Assembly: GCF_008932115.1 (NCBI RefSeq)
Contig: NZ_CP044543.1
Coordinates: 3,230,501-3,294,500, forward strand
Source: Bradyrhizobium betae
GTDB taxonomy: Bacteria; Pseudomonadota; Alphaproteobacteria; Rhizobiales; Xanthobacteraceae
Reading direction: 5' to 3'
Length of the DNA stretch: 64,000 bases
The notes under the pieces are model-generated. The model worked only from the letters and a program-made list of their open reading frames with translations. It was not told the DNA's origin and did not search any database. The position numbers and the translations under genes are program-made. Shown in pieces: positions 43,355 through 52,825 of this stretch (within the stretch, counting starts at the first letter, position 1; every line of letters begins with the position of its first letter).

Positions 43355-44278
43355 CTACCCCGCCCGCTGCTTCTCATACGCCTTCAGATGCGTGTACGCG
43401 ATGCGTAGCTTCGGCACCGGCACCTTGGCGGCATCGGCGCGCGCGATGAGGTCGCCGATGACGTGGTCGGCCTCGACCGGAAGTCCCGCTTGGATGTCGC
43501 GGAACATCGAGGCCGTCATTGGCGAGCCCTCGGTGGTGAGGTTGCCCTTCACGCGCTCGAAGAACGGCCCGCCCGGCGTATAGCCTGATGCTGTGGCAAT
43601 CGCGCTGGTCTCGTCCAACATGCCGAGCAGGAAATCCCTGCCGCCGGGAGCGGCGAGGATGTTGCCGACCGAAGTACGCATCAGACAGGTGCTCGCGGCG
43701 AGCGAGGAGAGGAACACCCACTTCTCCCACATGTCCTGCATGATGTTCTCGCTGGCGGCGGCACCCTTGATGGCGCTCTTGAAGGCCTCGTCGATCGCCT
43801 TGACCCGGTCCGACAATTGTCCGTCGCGCTCGCCGAAATTGAGCGACTGCATCGGCTGGAGCTGCACCACCTCGCGCTGCTCGTTCAGCGTCGCGGCGAT
43901 GGCGCAGAGGCCGCCGAGCACGCGCTCCTTGCCGAACCTGGCATCCAGCGTGTCGAGATGCTTCATGCCGTTGAGCATGGGGATGATGGCCGTGTTCGGC
44001 CCGACCGCCGGCGCAAACGATTTGATGGCGTCGTCGAGGTCGAACGCCTTGCAGCTCAGCAGCACGACGTCGAATTTGTCCTTGAGCGCGTCGGCCTGCA
44101 CCGTCGGAGGATTCTTCAGCGTCACATCGCCATTCGGGCTCTTGATGACGAGGCCGGCGCTCGCGAGCTCGCTGGCGCGCTTGGGGCGGACCAGGAAGGT
44201 GACGTCGCGGCCGGCCTGTAAAAGCCTGCCACCAAAATAGCCGCCGATGGCGCCTGCGCCGACCACGAGGATACGCAT
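43355..44278 (-). CDS. panE: 2-dehydropantoate 2-reductase family protein (ApbA/PanE)
   Basis: The 307-aa protein opens with the NADPH-binding motif MRILVVGAGAIGGYFGGRLLQAG (glycines about 7-15) and has the ketopantoate reductase inner pattern (LSCKAFDLDDAI, MLNGMKHLD, EKWVFLSSLAASTCLMR with the catalytic lysine about 174). It would reduce 2-dehydropantoate to pantoate for coenzyme A synthesis; several paralogues usually exist in such genomes, so the exact role is open. ATG 44278 is the family start. Confidence 0.9.
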   Translation of the reverse strand: MRILVVGAGAIGGYFGGRLLQAGRDVTFLVRPKRASELASAGLVIKSPNGDVTLKNPPTVQADALKDKFDVVLLSCKAFDLDDAIKSFAPAVGPNTAIIPMLNGMKHLDTLDARFGKERVLGGLCAIAATLNEQREVVQLQPMQSLNFGERDGQLSDRVKAIDEAFKSAIKGAAASENIMQDMWEKWVFLSSLAASTCLMRTSVGNILAAPGGRDFLLGMLDETSAIATASGYTPGGPFFERVKGNLTTEGSPMTASMFRDIQAGLPVEADHVIGDLIARADAAKVPVPKLRIAYTHLKAYEKQRAG

Positions 44279-44367
44279 GGGAAAGTCCTTATTGTTATTT
44301 CTTCCGTCGTCCTGGAGCATGCCAGAACGACCTCAAGGAGACCACCCGCTTTCCGGAGAGTGCTGGA

Positions 44368-44976
44368 TCACTTCTCCAGCACCATCTCCTCGACCTCGCG
44401 CAGCTGCTCCTTGCCGAAGAACATCTCGTTGCCGACGAAGAAGGTCGGCGAGCCGAACGTGCCGCGGGCAACGGCCTCCTCGGTGTTCTTGATCAGCTTG
44501 CCCTTGATCTCGGGCTCCTGGGCGCGGGTGAACAGTTTTTGGGCATCGAGCCCGGAGGAGGCCAGTGCTTTCGCGGCGACTTCAGGGTCGTCCATCTTCT
44601 TTGGCTCGCGCCACATGTGGTGGAAGGCGGCCTCGACATATTTCTCGAACACGCCCTCGGCCTGCGCCGCGATCGCCATGCGCATCAGGTTCAGCGTGTT
44701 GACGGGGAAGTTGGGATTGAAGACGTAAGGCTGGACCTTGAAACGCTTGACGAAGCGCTCGGTCTCGATCGCCTGGAATTCGCGCTTGTTCTTGACGCCG
44801 GCCAGCGTCTCGGCCGGCGACTTGTTGTTGGTCGACTTGAAGATGCCGCCGAGCAGGATCGGCACGTATTCGAATTTGACGCCGATGCGCTGCTCGATCG
44901 CCGGAATCGCGAGATGGCTGAGATAGGCGTTCGGGCTGCCGAAATCGAACAGGAATTGCGGGGCTGTGCGGGTCAA
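44368..44976 (-). CDS. 2-hydroxychromene-2-carboxylate isomerase family (DsbA-like) protein
   Basis: The 202-aa protein matches the kappa-GST/HCCA isomerase layout: FLFDFGSPNAYLSHLAIPAIEQR near 8-30, the PILLGGIFK segment, and GTFGSPTFFVGNEMFFGKEQL with the cis-proline near 172-190. The substrate-binding serine of SPNAYLS replaces the DsbA CxxC. A TTG start at 44976 with CAGGGAGA upstream fits the family better than the ATG at 45021. It belongs to glutathione-dependent aromatic degradation in other bacteria; here the substrate is unknown. Confidence 0.9.
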   Translation of the reverse strand: MTRTAPQFLFDFGSPNAYLSHLAIPAIEQRIGVKFEYVPILLGGIFKSTNNKSPAETLAGVKNKREFQAIETERFVKRFKVQPYVFNPNFPVNTLNLMRMAIAAQAEGVFEKYVEAAFHHMWREPKKMDDPEVAAKALASSGLDAQKLFTRAQEPEIKGKLIKNTEEAVARGTFGSPTFFVGNEMFFGKEQLREVEEMVLEK

Positions 44977-45079
44977 ATTCGTTCTCCCTGACCTGGCTTT
45001 TTGAGCTGGCTTTGCACGCATTGTGGCGCAGGGTACGCCACAGGTCCACCGTTTAATGACGGTCATAATATCTTGATGA

Positions 45080-46429
45080 TCAGATCAGTCGCCGGATCGC
45101 CCGCTTGCGCCACACCAGGAGGTAATAGCCCATCTGCAAAACGAACATGGCGCAGAATACGATGGGATAGGCGGCCCATACACCTTCAAGGCCGATGGCG
45201 CGGCTCAGGACCACCGCGGATGGCAGCTCGATCGCGACAATCGCGAAGATCGCCAGCAGCATCGGCGTCAGCGCCACGCCAGCGGCCCGCATGGCGCCGG
45301 AAAACACCGTCGCCATGCCGAACGGCACCGAGCTCCACAGGGCGATGAAGAGCAACTCCTTCGCCAGATCGAGCACGGCGCCGTCGGTGATGAAGAGGCC
45401 GAGGACCGCGCGCGGTGCGAGGTAAATCAGCGCGACCAGCCCGCCGGTTAACAGGAGGCTGAACGCGAGCCCGGTGCGGACGATGCCGTCGAGCCGTGTC
45501 CTGTCACCGCCGCCGACCGCCTGCGCACCGAGGATCGAGACCGTGATCGAAATCGACATCGCGGTGAACTGCGTATAGCCCATCACCTGGTTGATGGCGC
45601 CATAAGCGGCGGTGGCCTTGGAGCCAAAGCCGTTGACGAGACCGAGCAGAACCAGCTCGGCGATCGCCATCGCCACCATGCCGATCGCGCTCGGCAGGCC
45701 GATGCCGAGGATTTTTCCGAGCACGGCGCGATCGAGCCGCAGATGTCGCAGCAATGCAGCATCAGGTGCGAGCGCATGTTTCGTCCGCCGCAGATAGACG
45801 GCCAGCACGATCAGCGTCAGCGAATTGGAGATCGCAGCCGCCCAGGTCGGGCTGGTGATGCCAAGAGCCGGCAAGCCGAACGAGCCGCTGATCAGCATCG
45901 GCGTCAGGATCAGGCCGATCGCGATCGACAACGCCAGCGCCAGCAGCGGCGTAAGCGAATCGCCGACACCGCGGATCATCGCCGTCATCAGCAGGAAGAC
46001 GAAGCCGAGTGGCACCGTCAGCATCATGATGCGCGCATAGGCGCTGGCCTGATCGAGAATGTCCGTGGGCGTCGCGAGCGCGATCATCAATTGCCGGCTG
46101 AAGACCCCGCCGACCAGTGCGATCGAGATCGACAGCAGCATGCCGACTGCGAGCGTCGTACCGACGACGCTTCTGATCGTGCCGTGCTCGCCCGCGCCGA
46201 AGGCCTGACCGATCAGCACGGTGGCGCCGGTGCTCAGGCCCATGACGAACGCGAACAGGAAGAACATCACCGGGAAGAAGGCCGACACGGCTGCGAGTGC
46301 ATCGATGCCGATCATCTGGCCGAGATAGACGTTGCTGACGGTGCCGAACAGCGATTGCAGCGCGTTGCTCAGCATGAGCGGTACGAGGAAGCGGAGGAAC
46401 GTTTTCCAGAGCGGCTTTGCTGCGGACAT
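45080..46429 (-). CDS. MATE-family efflux transporter
   Basis: The 449-aa protein has 12 membrane segments in two six-helix halves: LVPLMLSNALQSLFGTVSNVYLGQMIGIDALAAVSAFFP opens the first half and GLPSAIGMVAMAIAELVLLGLVN the second, with QAFGAGEHG- and QAVGGGDR-type loop repeats. MATE transporters export cationic drugs by sodium or proton exchange; the substrate is unknown. ATG 46429 with AAAGG upstream is chosen over starts at 46456 and 46444. Confidence 0.92.
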   Translation of the reverse strand: MSAAKPLWKTFLRFLVPLMLSNALQSLFGTVSNVYLGQMIGIDALAAVSAFFPVMFFLFAFVMGLSTGATVLIGQAFGAGEHGTIRSVVGTTLAVGMLLSISIALVGGVFSRQLMIALATPTDILDQASAYARIMMLTVPLGFVFLLMTAMIRGVGDSLTPLLALALSIAIGLILTPMLISGSFGLPALGITSPTWAAAISNSLTLIVLAVYLRRTKHALAPDAALLRHLRLDRAVLGKILGIGLPSAIGMVAMAIAELVLLGLVNGFGSKATAAYGAINQVMGYTQFTAMSISITVSILGAQAVGGGDRTRLDGIVRTGLAFSLLLTGGLVALIYLAPRAVLGLFITDGAVLDLAKELLFIALWSSVPFGMATVFSGAMRAAGVALTPMLLAIFAIVAIELPSAVVLSRAIGLEGVWAAYPIVFCAMFVLQMGYYLLVWRKRAIRRLI

Positions 46430-46512
46430 GGATTGGCCTTTCATCGGGGCATGCAAAGGCGTTGCCGCGCAATGCGCGGCCTGGCCGTCGATGGGGTTGT
46501 GAGAGATCGCGC

Positions 46513-47109
46513 CTAGGCGCGGTCGCTAGTGGCGAGCTTGACGATGTGGTCGCGGATGTCGGCGGGCCAGTCGGCGATCAGGGCGGTGAAGCGGCGCCGG
46601 TCATCGGCGAACAGTGCGCGCGAGGCTTCCTCGAACTGCGGCAAATTGCCGGCCATGGTCGACATGAAGTGATAGGCCGCATCGCGCGCCTGCCGCTCGC
46701 GATCCTTGTCGCCGCTGGCGCGCCTGGCCTCCTCGACGAGCTTTCGCAGCGCGACCGAGGCGCCGCCCGGTTGCGCATTGAGCCACTCCCAGTGCCGCGG
46801 CAAAAGTGTCACCTCGCGCGCGACCACGCCGAGCTTCGGTCGCCCCCGTCCGCGCGGCTCGCTCGGTGGCGCGGTCTCCTCAACCGGAGGCGGGACAAGC
46901 TTCGCCAACCGCGCCAGCACCTCGCGGTCCCCGCCGCGCAGATCGAAGTCGATCGATCGGCCCGTGGCGTCCTCGAAGATGATGATGGGCTCGTCCGGCC
47001 GCGGCGCCATCCGCTTGACGACCAGCGCGACCTCGCCGGCCGGCCCGGACGCGAGGCGGCGGTAGCCCTGGAAGGCGGTGAAAGTCCGTTGCATTGGAAT
47101 CATTGCCAT
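46513..47109 (-). CDS. DUF2239 family protein
   Basis: The 198-aa protein shows the DUF2239 pattern: TFTAFQGYRRLASGPAGEVALVVK, IIFEDATGRSIDFDLRG, GRGRPKLGVVAREVTLLPRHWEWLNAQPGGASVALRKLVEEAR and a C-terminal FMSTMAGNLPQFEEASRALFA. These proteins are unexplained; the KLGVV(A/S)REVTLLPRHWEWL segment suggests a nucleic-acid-binding fold. The start is uncertain (47109, 47103 or 47094; the longest start, at 47157, is a TTG). Operator-like repeats precede it. Confidence 0.88.
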   Translation of the reverse strand: MAMIPMQRTFTAFQGYRRLASGPAGEVALVVKRMAPRPDEPIIIFEDATGRSIDFDLRGGDREVLARLAKLVPPPVEETAPPSEPRGRGRPKLGVVAREVTLLPRHWEWLNAQPGGASVALRKLVEEARRASGDKDRERQARDAAYHFMSTMAGNLPQFEEASRALFADDRRRFTALIADWPADIRDHIVKLATSDRA

Positions 47110-47132
47110 ATTGACCACGTTGGGCGGTTTAA

Positions 47133-47181
47133 TATCCGGGTAAATAGCTGGCGTCAATATACCCGGGCGAAATTATCCGGG
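47133..47181. promoter_or_regulatory. Repeat cluster upstream of DUF2239, possible operator
   Basis: TATCCGGG occurs twice (47133-47140 and 47174-47181) and the first, extended as CCGGGTA (47136-47142), is inverted in TACCCGG (47160-47166). The spacing of 41 bases between direct copies, about four helical turns, suggests a protein site. No matching regulator is adjacent, so the DUF2239 protein itself might bind there. Confidence 0.45.
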
Positions 47182-47259
47182 CGGATGGCTCGACATTGCG
47201 GTCCCGGGCTGGCACGAACGCGCGGCTGATCGACCACGCCTAGCCTGGGGACCCCACCG

Positions 47260-47925
47260 ATGCTGACCGTCCACCATCTCAACAATTCCCGCTCGCAGCG
47301 GGTGCTGTGGCTGCTCGAAGAGTTGGGCGTGCCCTACGAGATCGTGCGTTATCAGCGCCAGCCGGACATGCGCGCGCCGAAGGAGCTGCGCGCGATTCAT
47401 CCGCTCGGCAAGTCGCCTGTGATCACCGACAACGGCAACACCATCGCCGAATCAGGTGCCATCATCGATTATCTCATCGCCACCTACGGCAACGGCCGGC
47501 TGATCCCGCCGCCGAACACGCCGGAGCGGCTGCGCTTCACCTACTGGCTGCATTATGCGGAAGGCTCCGCGATGCAGCCGCTGCTGTTGAAGCTGCTGTT
47601 CACGCTGATGCCGAAGCGTGCGCCGGCGCTGCTGCGCCCGCTGGTGCGCAAGGTCTCGAACCAGGCACTCACCGCACTGGTCAATCCGCAGCTCAAGCAG
47701 CACATGGATTATTGGGAAGGCGAGCTTGCAAAGAGCGAGTGGTTCGCCGGCAACGAGTTCACCGCCGCCGATATCCAGATGAGCTTTCCGCTCGAGGCCG
47801 CGCAAGCGCGCGGCGGGCTCGAGCTCGGTCATCCCAAGGCGATGGCGTTCCTGGAGCGCATCCACGCGCGGCCGGCGTATGCGCGAGCGTTGGAAAAGGG
47901 CGGGCCGTATCAGGTGGGGCGGTAG
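47260..47925 (+). CDS. Glutathione S-transferase
   Basis: The 221-aa protein has the thioredoxin-like N-domain (about 1-80: HHLNNSRSQRVLWLLEELGVPYEIV with the catalytic Ser about 8, IHPLGKSPVITDNG and AESGAIIDYLI) and the helical C-domain with a GST-C motif AADIQMSFPLEAAQARGG. It conjugates or reduces with glutathione, with unknown substrate. Divergent from DUF2239. A family B repeat follows. Confidence 0.95.
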   Translation: MLTVHHLNNSRSQRVLWLLEELGVPYEIVRYQRQPDMRAPKELRAIHPLGKSPVITDNGNTIAESGAIIDYLIATYGNGRLIPPPNTPERLRFTYWLHYAEGSAMQPLLLKLLFTLMPKRAPALLRPLVRKVSNQALTALVNPQLKQHMDYWEGELAKSEWFAGNEFTAADIQMSFPLEAAQARGGLELGHPKAMAFLERIHARPAYARALEKGGPYQVGR

Positions 47926-47935
47926 TTATTTGTAC

Positions 47936-48015
47936 CGTCATTCCGGGGTGGTCCGAAGGACCAGACCCGGAATCTCGAGATCCCAGATTCACGCTGCGCG
48001 TGCCCCGGGATGACG
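47936..48015. repeat. Interspersed inverted repeat, family B (copy 5)
   Basis: CGTCATTCCGGGGTGGTCC and TGCCCCGGGATGACGG are imperfect inverted ends; GACCCGGAATCTCGAGATC sits inside. It fills the gap between the convergent GST and MFS genes. Confidence 0.8.
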
Positions 48016-48023
48016 GAGCCTCA

Positions 48024-49319
48024 TCAATCCGCGTGCAATACGCGCCCGCGCGTCTCCGGCAGCGCGAAGGCTGCGATGAAGAACAGCGCGTAAGCCGCCA
48101 CCGCGAAAATGGCGATTGCATTCGCAAGCGAGGTCGACGCCGACAGCGCGCCGACGAGGAACGGAAACAGTGCGCCGATGCCGCGACCGAAATTGTAGCA
48201 AAAGCCCTGGCCGGAGCCGCGCAGCCGCGTCGGATAGAGCTCGGTCAGGAACGCGCCGATCCCCGAGAAATAGCCCGAGGCGAAGAAGCCGAGCGGGAAG
48301 CCGAGCACCCACAGGATCTCGTTGGTGAGCGGCAGCTGCGTGTAGAGCAGCACCACGGCCATGGCGCCGACCGAGAAGATCAGGAACAAATTGCGCCGTC
48401 CGATCCGGTCGGCGAGCCAGGCGCCGACGAGATAGCCGATGAAGGAGCCGATGATCAGCGTCGAGAGATAGCCGGTCGAGCCGACGATCGACAGGTGACG
48501 CTCCTTGGTCAGGAATTGCGGTACCCAGAACGTGATGGCGTAGTAGCCACCCTGGCAACCCGTCGCGGCGAGTGAGGCCAGGATCGTGGTCTTCAGGATC
48601 GGGCCCGAAAAAATCTCCCAGAGCGCCGGTCGATCGCCGCTCGCGGCCTGCTTGGCGCGCGCCTCGGCCGCGACTTCGGGTTCGGTGACGGAGCGGCGGA
48701 TGTAGAACACCAGCAGCGCCGGCAGCGCGCCGATCACGAACATCCAGCGCCACGCCGTCTCGGGCGGCAAGGCCGAGAACAGGATCGCCTGCGACAGCAC
48801 GGCAAGGCCCCAGCCGACGGCCCAGCCCGACTGCACCGAGCCGACGGCGCGTCCACGATATTGCGGCCGGATCGCCTCGCCCATCAGCACCGCGCCCGCA
48901 GCCCATTCGCCGCCGAAGCCGAGGCCGAGCACGGCGCGTGCGATCAGAAGCTGGTCGAAATTCTGCACGACGGCGCAGACCAGCGAGAAGAACGAGAACC
49001 AGATGATGGTGATCTGGAGCGTCCTGACGCGGCCAATATGATCGGAGAGATAGCCGCCGAGCCAGCCCCCAATCGCGGAGGCCAGCAGCGTCACCGTGCC
49101 GGCGAGACCGGCCGAGGCCGCATCGACCTTCCAAAGCGCGATGATGGTGCCGATCACCAGCGGATAGATCATGAAGTCCATGCCATCGAGCGCCCAGCCG
49201 GCCGCGCAGGCCCAGAACGTCCGGCGCTCCGGCGGGTTCATGTCGCGATAGAAGGCGAGAAGGCTGGTGTCTTCGATCTCGGCGCGCTCGATGCGCCCGG
49301 TCGGATCGGTCGTGGTCAT
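48024..49319 (-). CDS. MFS transporter, sugar/aromatic-acid symporter type
   Basis: The 431-aa protein has 12 membrane spans and MFS landmarks: GGWLGGYLSDHIGRVRTLQ between spans 2 and 3, LGLGFGGEWAAGAVLMGEAI near span 4 and a middle loop with YIRRSVTEPEV, followed by VGAWLADRIGRRNLF. This resembles the metabolite:H+ symporter (sialic acid / benzoate) subgroup. No catabolic gene is adjacent, so the substrate is unknown. ATG 49319 fits. Confidence 0.92.
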   Translation of the reverse strand: MTTTDPTGRIERAEIEDTSLLAFYRDMNPPERRTFWACAAGWALDGMDFMIYPLVIGTIIALWKVDAASAGLAGTVTLLASAIGGWLGGYLSDHIGRVRTLQITIIWFSFFSLVCAVVQNFDQLLIARAVLGLGFGGEWAAGAVLMGEAIRPQYRGRAVGSVQSGWAVGWGLAVLSQAILFSALPPETAWRWMFVIGALPALLVFYIRRSVTEPEVAAEARAKQAASGDRPALWEIFSGPILKTTILASLAATGCQGGYYAITFWVPQFLTKERHLSIVGSTGYLSTLIIGSFIGYLVGAWLADRIGRRNLFLIFSVGAMAVVLLYTQLPLTNEILWVLGFPLGFFASGYFSGIGAFLTELYPTRLRGSGQGFCYNFGRGIGALFPFLVGALSASTSLANAIAIFAVAAYALFFIAAFALPETRGRVLHAD

Positions 49320-49416
49320 GTGCGTTTCCCCGGCAGTGTTTTAAGCCCGCGCGGTCGTAGCACGCGCGACAGCCGGAGCAAGGCGGCGCGCGCGCTCTAG
49401 CTATGCAACATCCGGG

Positions 49417-51168
49417 TTACTGTCCCGCGGCTTCCGCACCGCGCGTGCGCGGATCGGGCGCGCCGAGCGGTCCGTTCGGCGTCACGAGAATCGAATTGGC
49501 GGACGTCTGTCCCATCGGCTCGACGATGATATGGTCCATCGCCTTCAGCTTCAACAGAACGTCCTCGGGAAAACCGCGCTCGACGCGCACCTCGTCCGGC
49601 AGCCATTGGTGATGCAGCCGTGGGGCGACAACGGCCGCAGCCACATCCATTTTGTAGTCGAGCACATTCACGATCACCTGAAGCACGCTTGAGATGATGC
49701 GGCTACCGCCGGGCGATCCCGTCACCAGCACCGGCTTGCCGTCCTTCAGCACGATGGTCGGCGACATCGAGGACAGTGGCCGTTTGCCGGGCCCCGGCAG
49801 ATTAGGCTCGAAGCCGACGAGGCCGTAGGCGTTGGAGGCGCCGACCGCGGCCGTGAAATCGTCGAGCTCATTGTTGAGCAAGACGCCGGTACCCTCCGCG
49901 ACGAGGCCGACGCCGTAGCTGAAGTTCAGCGTGTAGGTATTGCTGACGGCGTTGCCGCGACTGTCGACGACGGAAAAATGCGTGGTGTTGGTACCCTCGC
50001 GCGGCGCAGCCGGAGCGGAAACCAGATCCTTCGACGGCGTGGCATGAGCGGTGGAGATGCCGGCGCGCAGCCCGGCGGCGTAGTCCTTCGCGGTGAGTGT
50101 CTCGATCGGCGCATTGACGAAAGCGGGGTCGCCGAGATAGCGCGCGCGGTCCGCATACGCGCGCTTCATGGCTTCGATCAGCAGATGCAGCGATGCCGGC
50201 GAACCCTGCTTCAGGTCCGTGAGCTGAAAGCCTTCTAGAATGTTGAGCGTCTCCACCAGCACCACGCCGCCGGAGGACGGCAGCGGCATCGAGATGATGT
50301 CGTAGCCGCGATAGCTGCCGCGCACCGGCGCGCGGATCACCGCCTGATACGCCTTCAAGTCGGCCGGCGTCATGATCCCGCCGGCATCCGAGACGGCCTT
50401 GGCGAGCTTGTCCGCGACCGCGCCCTCGTAGAAGCCGCGCGCGCCCTGCGCCGCGACGGCCGAGAGCGTCTCGGCGAGATCGCTCTGGATCAGCCTGTCG
50501 CCTTCGCCGAGCGGCGTGCCATCGGGACGCGAGAAGATCTTTGCGGAGGCTGGCCAGCGCGCGAGGCGGCGGTGCCAGCCCGGCAAGGTATCGGCAATGT
50601 CGTCGCTGACGATGAAACCATCGCGGGCAAGCGAGATCACAGGTTCGAGCAATTGCGCCAGCGTGAACTGGCCCGAACCGTATTTGTCCAGCGCCAGAAC
50701 AAGACCCGCCACCGTGCCGGGCACGCCGATGCCGAGCGCGGAATCGCGCGACTTCGCGGAGTCGGGCTTGCCGTCGGACCCAAGGAAGATCTGCGGTGTG
50801 GTCGCCGCCGGCGCGGTCTCGCGATAGTCGATCGTGACGTCTTCGTTGCGCTCGGTCGAGTGGATCACCATGAAGCCGCCGCCGCCGATATTGCCGGCGC
50901 GCGGATAGGTCACCGCCATGGCAAAGCCGGTGGCGACCGCGGCGTCGACCGCATTGCCGCCGCGTCTGAGGATATCGGCACCGACTTGCGCAGAGATTCT
51001 CTCCTGCGCCACCACCATGCCGTGCTCTGCGGCGACGGCACGCACGGTGTCGAGCGCAGGTGGAACATAGGCCCGCCGCGCATCCTGTGCGGTGGCAGAT
51101 GCAAGACCAAACGCCAGAGTGGCAATGAAGGCGAAAAATGTCCGCCGTGTCGGGTATGACGACATCAT
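49417..51168 (-). CDS. ggt: Gamma-glutamyltransferase
   Basis: The 583-aa proenzyme has a Tat-like or Sec signal (RRTFFAFIATLAFGLASATA), so it is periplasmic. The conserved GNAVDAAVATGFAM and GGGGFMVIH are in the large subunit, the autoprocessing and catalytic threonine in NTTHFSVVD (about residue 393) starts the small subunit, and GSPGGSRII is near the end. It hydrolyses glutathione and transfers its gamma-glutamyl group. ATG 51168 is preceded by GGCGGAAG; the TTG at 51171 is unlikely. Confidence 0.95.
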   Translation of the reverse strand: MMSSYPTRRTFFAFIATLAFGLASATAQDARRAYVPPALDTVRAVAAEHGMVVAQERISAQVGADILRRGGNAVDAAVATGFAMAVTYPRAGNIGGGGFMVIHSTERNEDVTIDYRETAPAATTPQIFLGSDGKPDSAKSRDSALGIGVPGTVAGLVLALDKYGSGQFTLAQLLEPVISLARDGFIVSDDIADTLPGWHRRLARWPASAKIFSRPDGTPLGEGDRLIQSDLAETLSAVAAQGARGFYEGAVADKLAKAVSDAGGIMTPADLKAYQAVIRAPVRGSYRGYDIISMPLPSSGGVVLVETLNILEGFQLTDLKQGSPASLHLLIEAMKRAYADRARYLGDPAFVNAPIETLTAKDYAAGLRAGISTAHATPSKDLVSAPAAPREGTNTTHFSVVDSRGNAVSNTYTLNFSYGVGLVAEGTGVLLNNELDDFTAAVGASNAYGLVGFEPNLPGPGKRPLSSMSPTIVLKDGKPVLVTGSPGGSRIISSVLQVIVNVLDYKMDVAAAVVAPRLHHQWLPDEVRVERGFPEDVLLKLKAMDHIIVEPMGQTSANSILVTPNGPLGAPDPRTRGAEAAGQ

Positions 51169-51268
51169 CAAGCTTCCGCCGTGGCCTTGGGCCAGTTCAC
51201 ACGTGCTGCTGCAATGCTATACGGTTTGCCCCGAGGCAGGCAAAACTGTTCGTGAAGAGGACTGCGTG

Positions 51269-52657
51269 ATGACGACGATCGCCCCCGATGCGCGCATGAC
51301 GGGCGTGCAGCGGACCTATCCGCCGCGCGCAGCTGTCGTCAGCTGGATCTTCTTCGACTGGGCCGCACAGCCCTATTTCACGCTGATCACGACCTTCGTG
51401 TTCGCGCCCTATTTCGCCACCAGCATTGCGCCAGATCCCGCCACCGGCCAGTCGCTGTGGGGCTTTGCGATGGCGGCAGCGGGTCTTGCGATCGCGCTGA
51501 TGTCGCCGGTGCTCGGGGCCATCGCGGATGCGTCGGGCCGCAGGAAGCCGTGGATCGCAGGGTTCGGTGTGCTGCTGGTGCTGGCGGCCTGTACGCTGTG
51601 GATCGGCAAGCCCGGAGATCCCTCCATCATTCCGCCCCTGCTCACCGCCGTCGCGCTCGCCAGCGTCGGCGCGGAATTCGCCACCGTCTTCAACAATGCG
51701 ATGATGCCGACCCTGGTGCCGCCGGAGCGGATCGGCCGGCTCTCTGGCACCGGCTGGGCCACCGGCTACATCGGCGGCATCGTCAGCCTGATCATCGTGC
51801 TCGGCTTCCTCGCCGCCAATCCCGAAACCGGCCGCACCCTGCTCGGATTCAAGCCGCTGTTCGGGCTCGATCCGGTCAGCCATCAGGGCGATCGCATCGT
51901 CGGACCGCTGACCGGGCTGTGGTTCATCATTTTCGTGACGCCGCTGTTCCTGTTCACGCCGGATTATCCGGCGAAGCGCCCGGTGCGCGAGGCGCTGCGC
52001 GCAGGACTGTCGGAGCTGAAGCAATCCATCAGGAGTTTGCCGAAGCAGAAGTCGCTGGCTGCGTTCCTGCTCGCCAACATGATCTACACGGACGGCCTGG
52101 TGTCGCTATTCGCGTTCGGCGGCATCTATGCCGCCGGCACGTTCGGCTGGCACACGATCCAGATCGGTACCTTCGGCATCATGCTGGCGATCGCCGGCAC
52201 ATTCGGCGCGTGGCTCGGCGGCAAGCTCGACGATTCGCTGGGACCGAGGCGCGTGATCACCGGCAGCTTGCTGCTCCTCCTGCTTGCGGTGGCCGCGATC
52301 CTTCTGGTCGACAAGGACAGCGTGCTGTTCGTCGCGGTCGCGCCGCCTCAGCCGGGCGCTCCCCTGTTCTCGAGCGCGGCCGAGCGCGCCTATCTCGTGC
52401 TGGGTTGTCTGATCGGTGCCGCCGGCGGGCCATTGCAGGCGGCTTCGCGCACGCTGCTGATCCGGCTCGCGCCGAAAGACCGCATCGCGCAGTATTTTGG
52501 CCTTTTCGCGCTGACGGGGAAAGTGACGTCCTTCATCGGCCCGCTTCTGATCGGCATGATCACGGCGGTGACGGCCAGCCAGAAGGCCGGCATGGCCGTG
52601 CTGGTGGTGTTCTTCGTTGCGGGGCTGGGGCTGTTGATGCGGGTGAAGGCGGAATAA
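51269..52657 (+). CDS. UMF1-family MFS transporter (Atg22-like)
   Basis: The 462-aa protein has about 12 membrane spans and the UMF1/vacuole-effluxer signature WIFFDWAAQPYFTLITTFVFAPYFA near 23-47, SPVLGAIADASGRRKPWI, and FNNAMMPTLVPPERIGRLSGTGWATGYIGG. Yeast Atg22 exports amino acids; bacterial members are uncharacterised. Divergent from ggt, which releases amino acids from glutathione, so a link through uptake or export is conceivable but speculative. ATG 51269 (or GTG 51266) follows AGAGGA. Confidence 0.9.
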   Translation: MTTIAPDARMTGVQRTYPPRAAVVSWIFFDWAAQPYFTLITTFVFAPYFATSIAPDPATGQSLWGFAMAAAGLAIALMSPVLGAIADASGRRKPWIAGFGVLLVLAACTLWIGKPGDPSIIPPLLTAVALASVGAEFATVFNNAMMPTLVPPERIGRLSGTGWATGYIGGIVSLIIVLGFLAANPETGRTLLGFKPLFGLDPVSHQGDRIVGPLTGLWFIIFVTPLFLFTPDYPAKRPVREALRAGLSELKQSIRSLPKQKSLAAFLLANMIYTDGLVSLFAFGGIYAAGTFGWHTIQIGTFGIMLAIAGTFGAWLGGKLDDSLGPRRVITGSLLLLLLAVAAILLVDKDSVLFVAVAPPQPGAPLFSSAAERAYLVLGCLIGAAGGPLQAASRTLLIRLAPKDRIAQYFGLFALTGKVTSFIGPLLIGMITAVTASQKAGMAVLVVFFVAGLGLLMRVKAE

Positions 52658-52663
52658 AACTCT

Positions 52664-52796
52664 GTTGTCGTCCCGGACAAGCGGAGCGCAGATCCGGGAT
52701 CCATAACCACAGGAAGTGGTTTGGCGAAGACCCGTAGTTGCCAACTCGCGCCGCAATTTCTCCCTGGGGGTATGGGTCCCCGCCTTCGCGGGGACG
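52664..52796. repeat. Interspersed inverted repeat, family A (copy 5)
   Basis: GTTGTCGTCCCGGACAAGCG begins it, GTGGTTTGGCGAAGACCCG and CTGGGGGTATGGGTCCC lie inside and CGCGGGGACG closes it. It lies between the convergent UMF1 and purH genes. Confidence 0.85.
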
Positions 52797-52825
52797 CCCC
52801 CTTGAGAGTTCAGTGCACCAATAAT

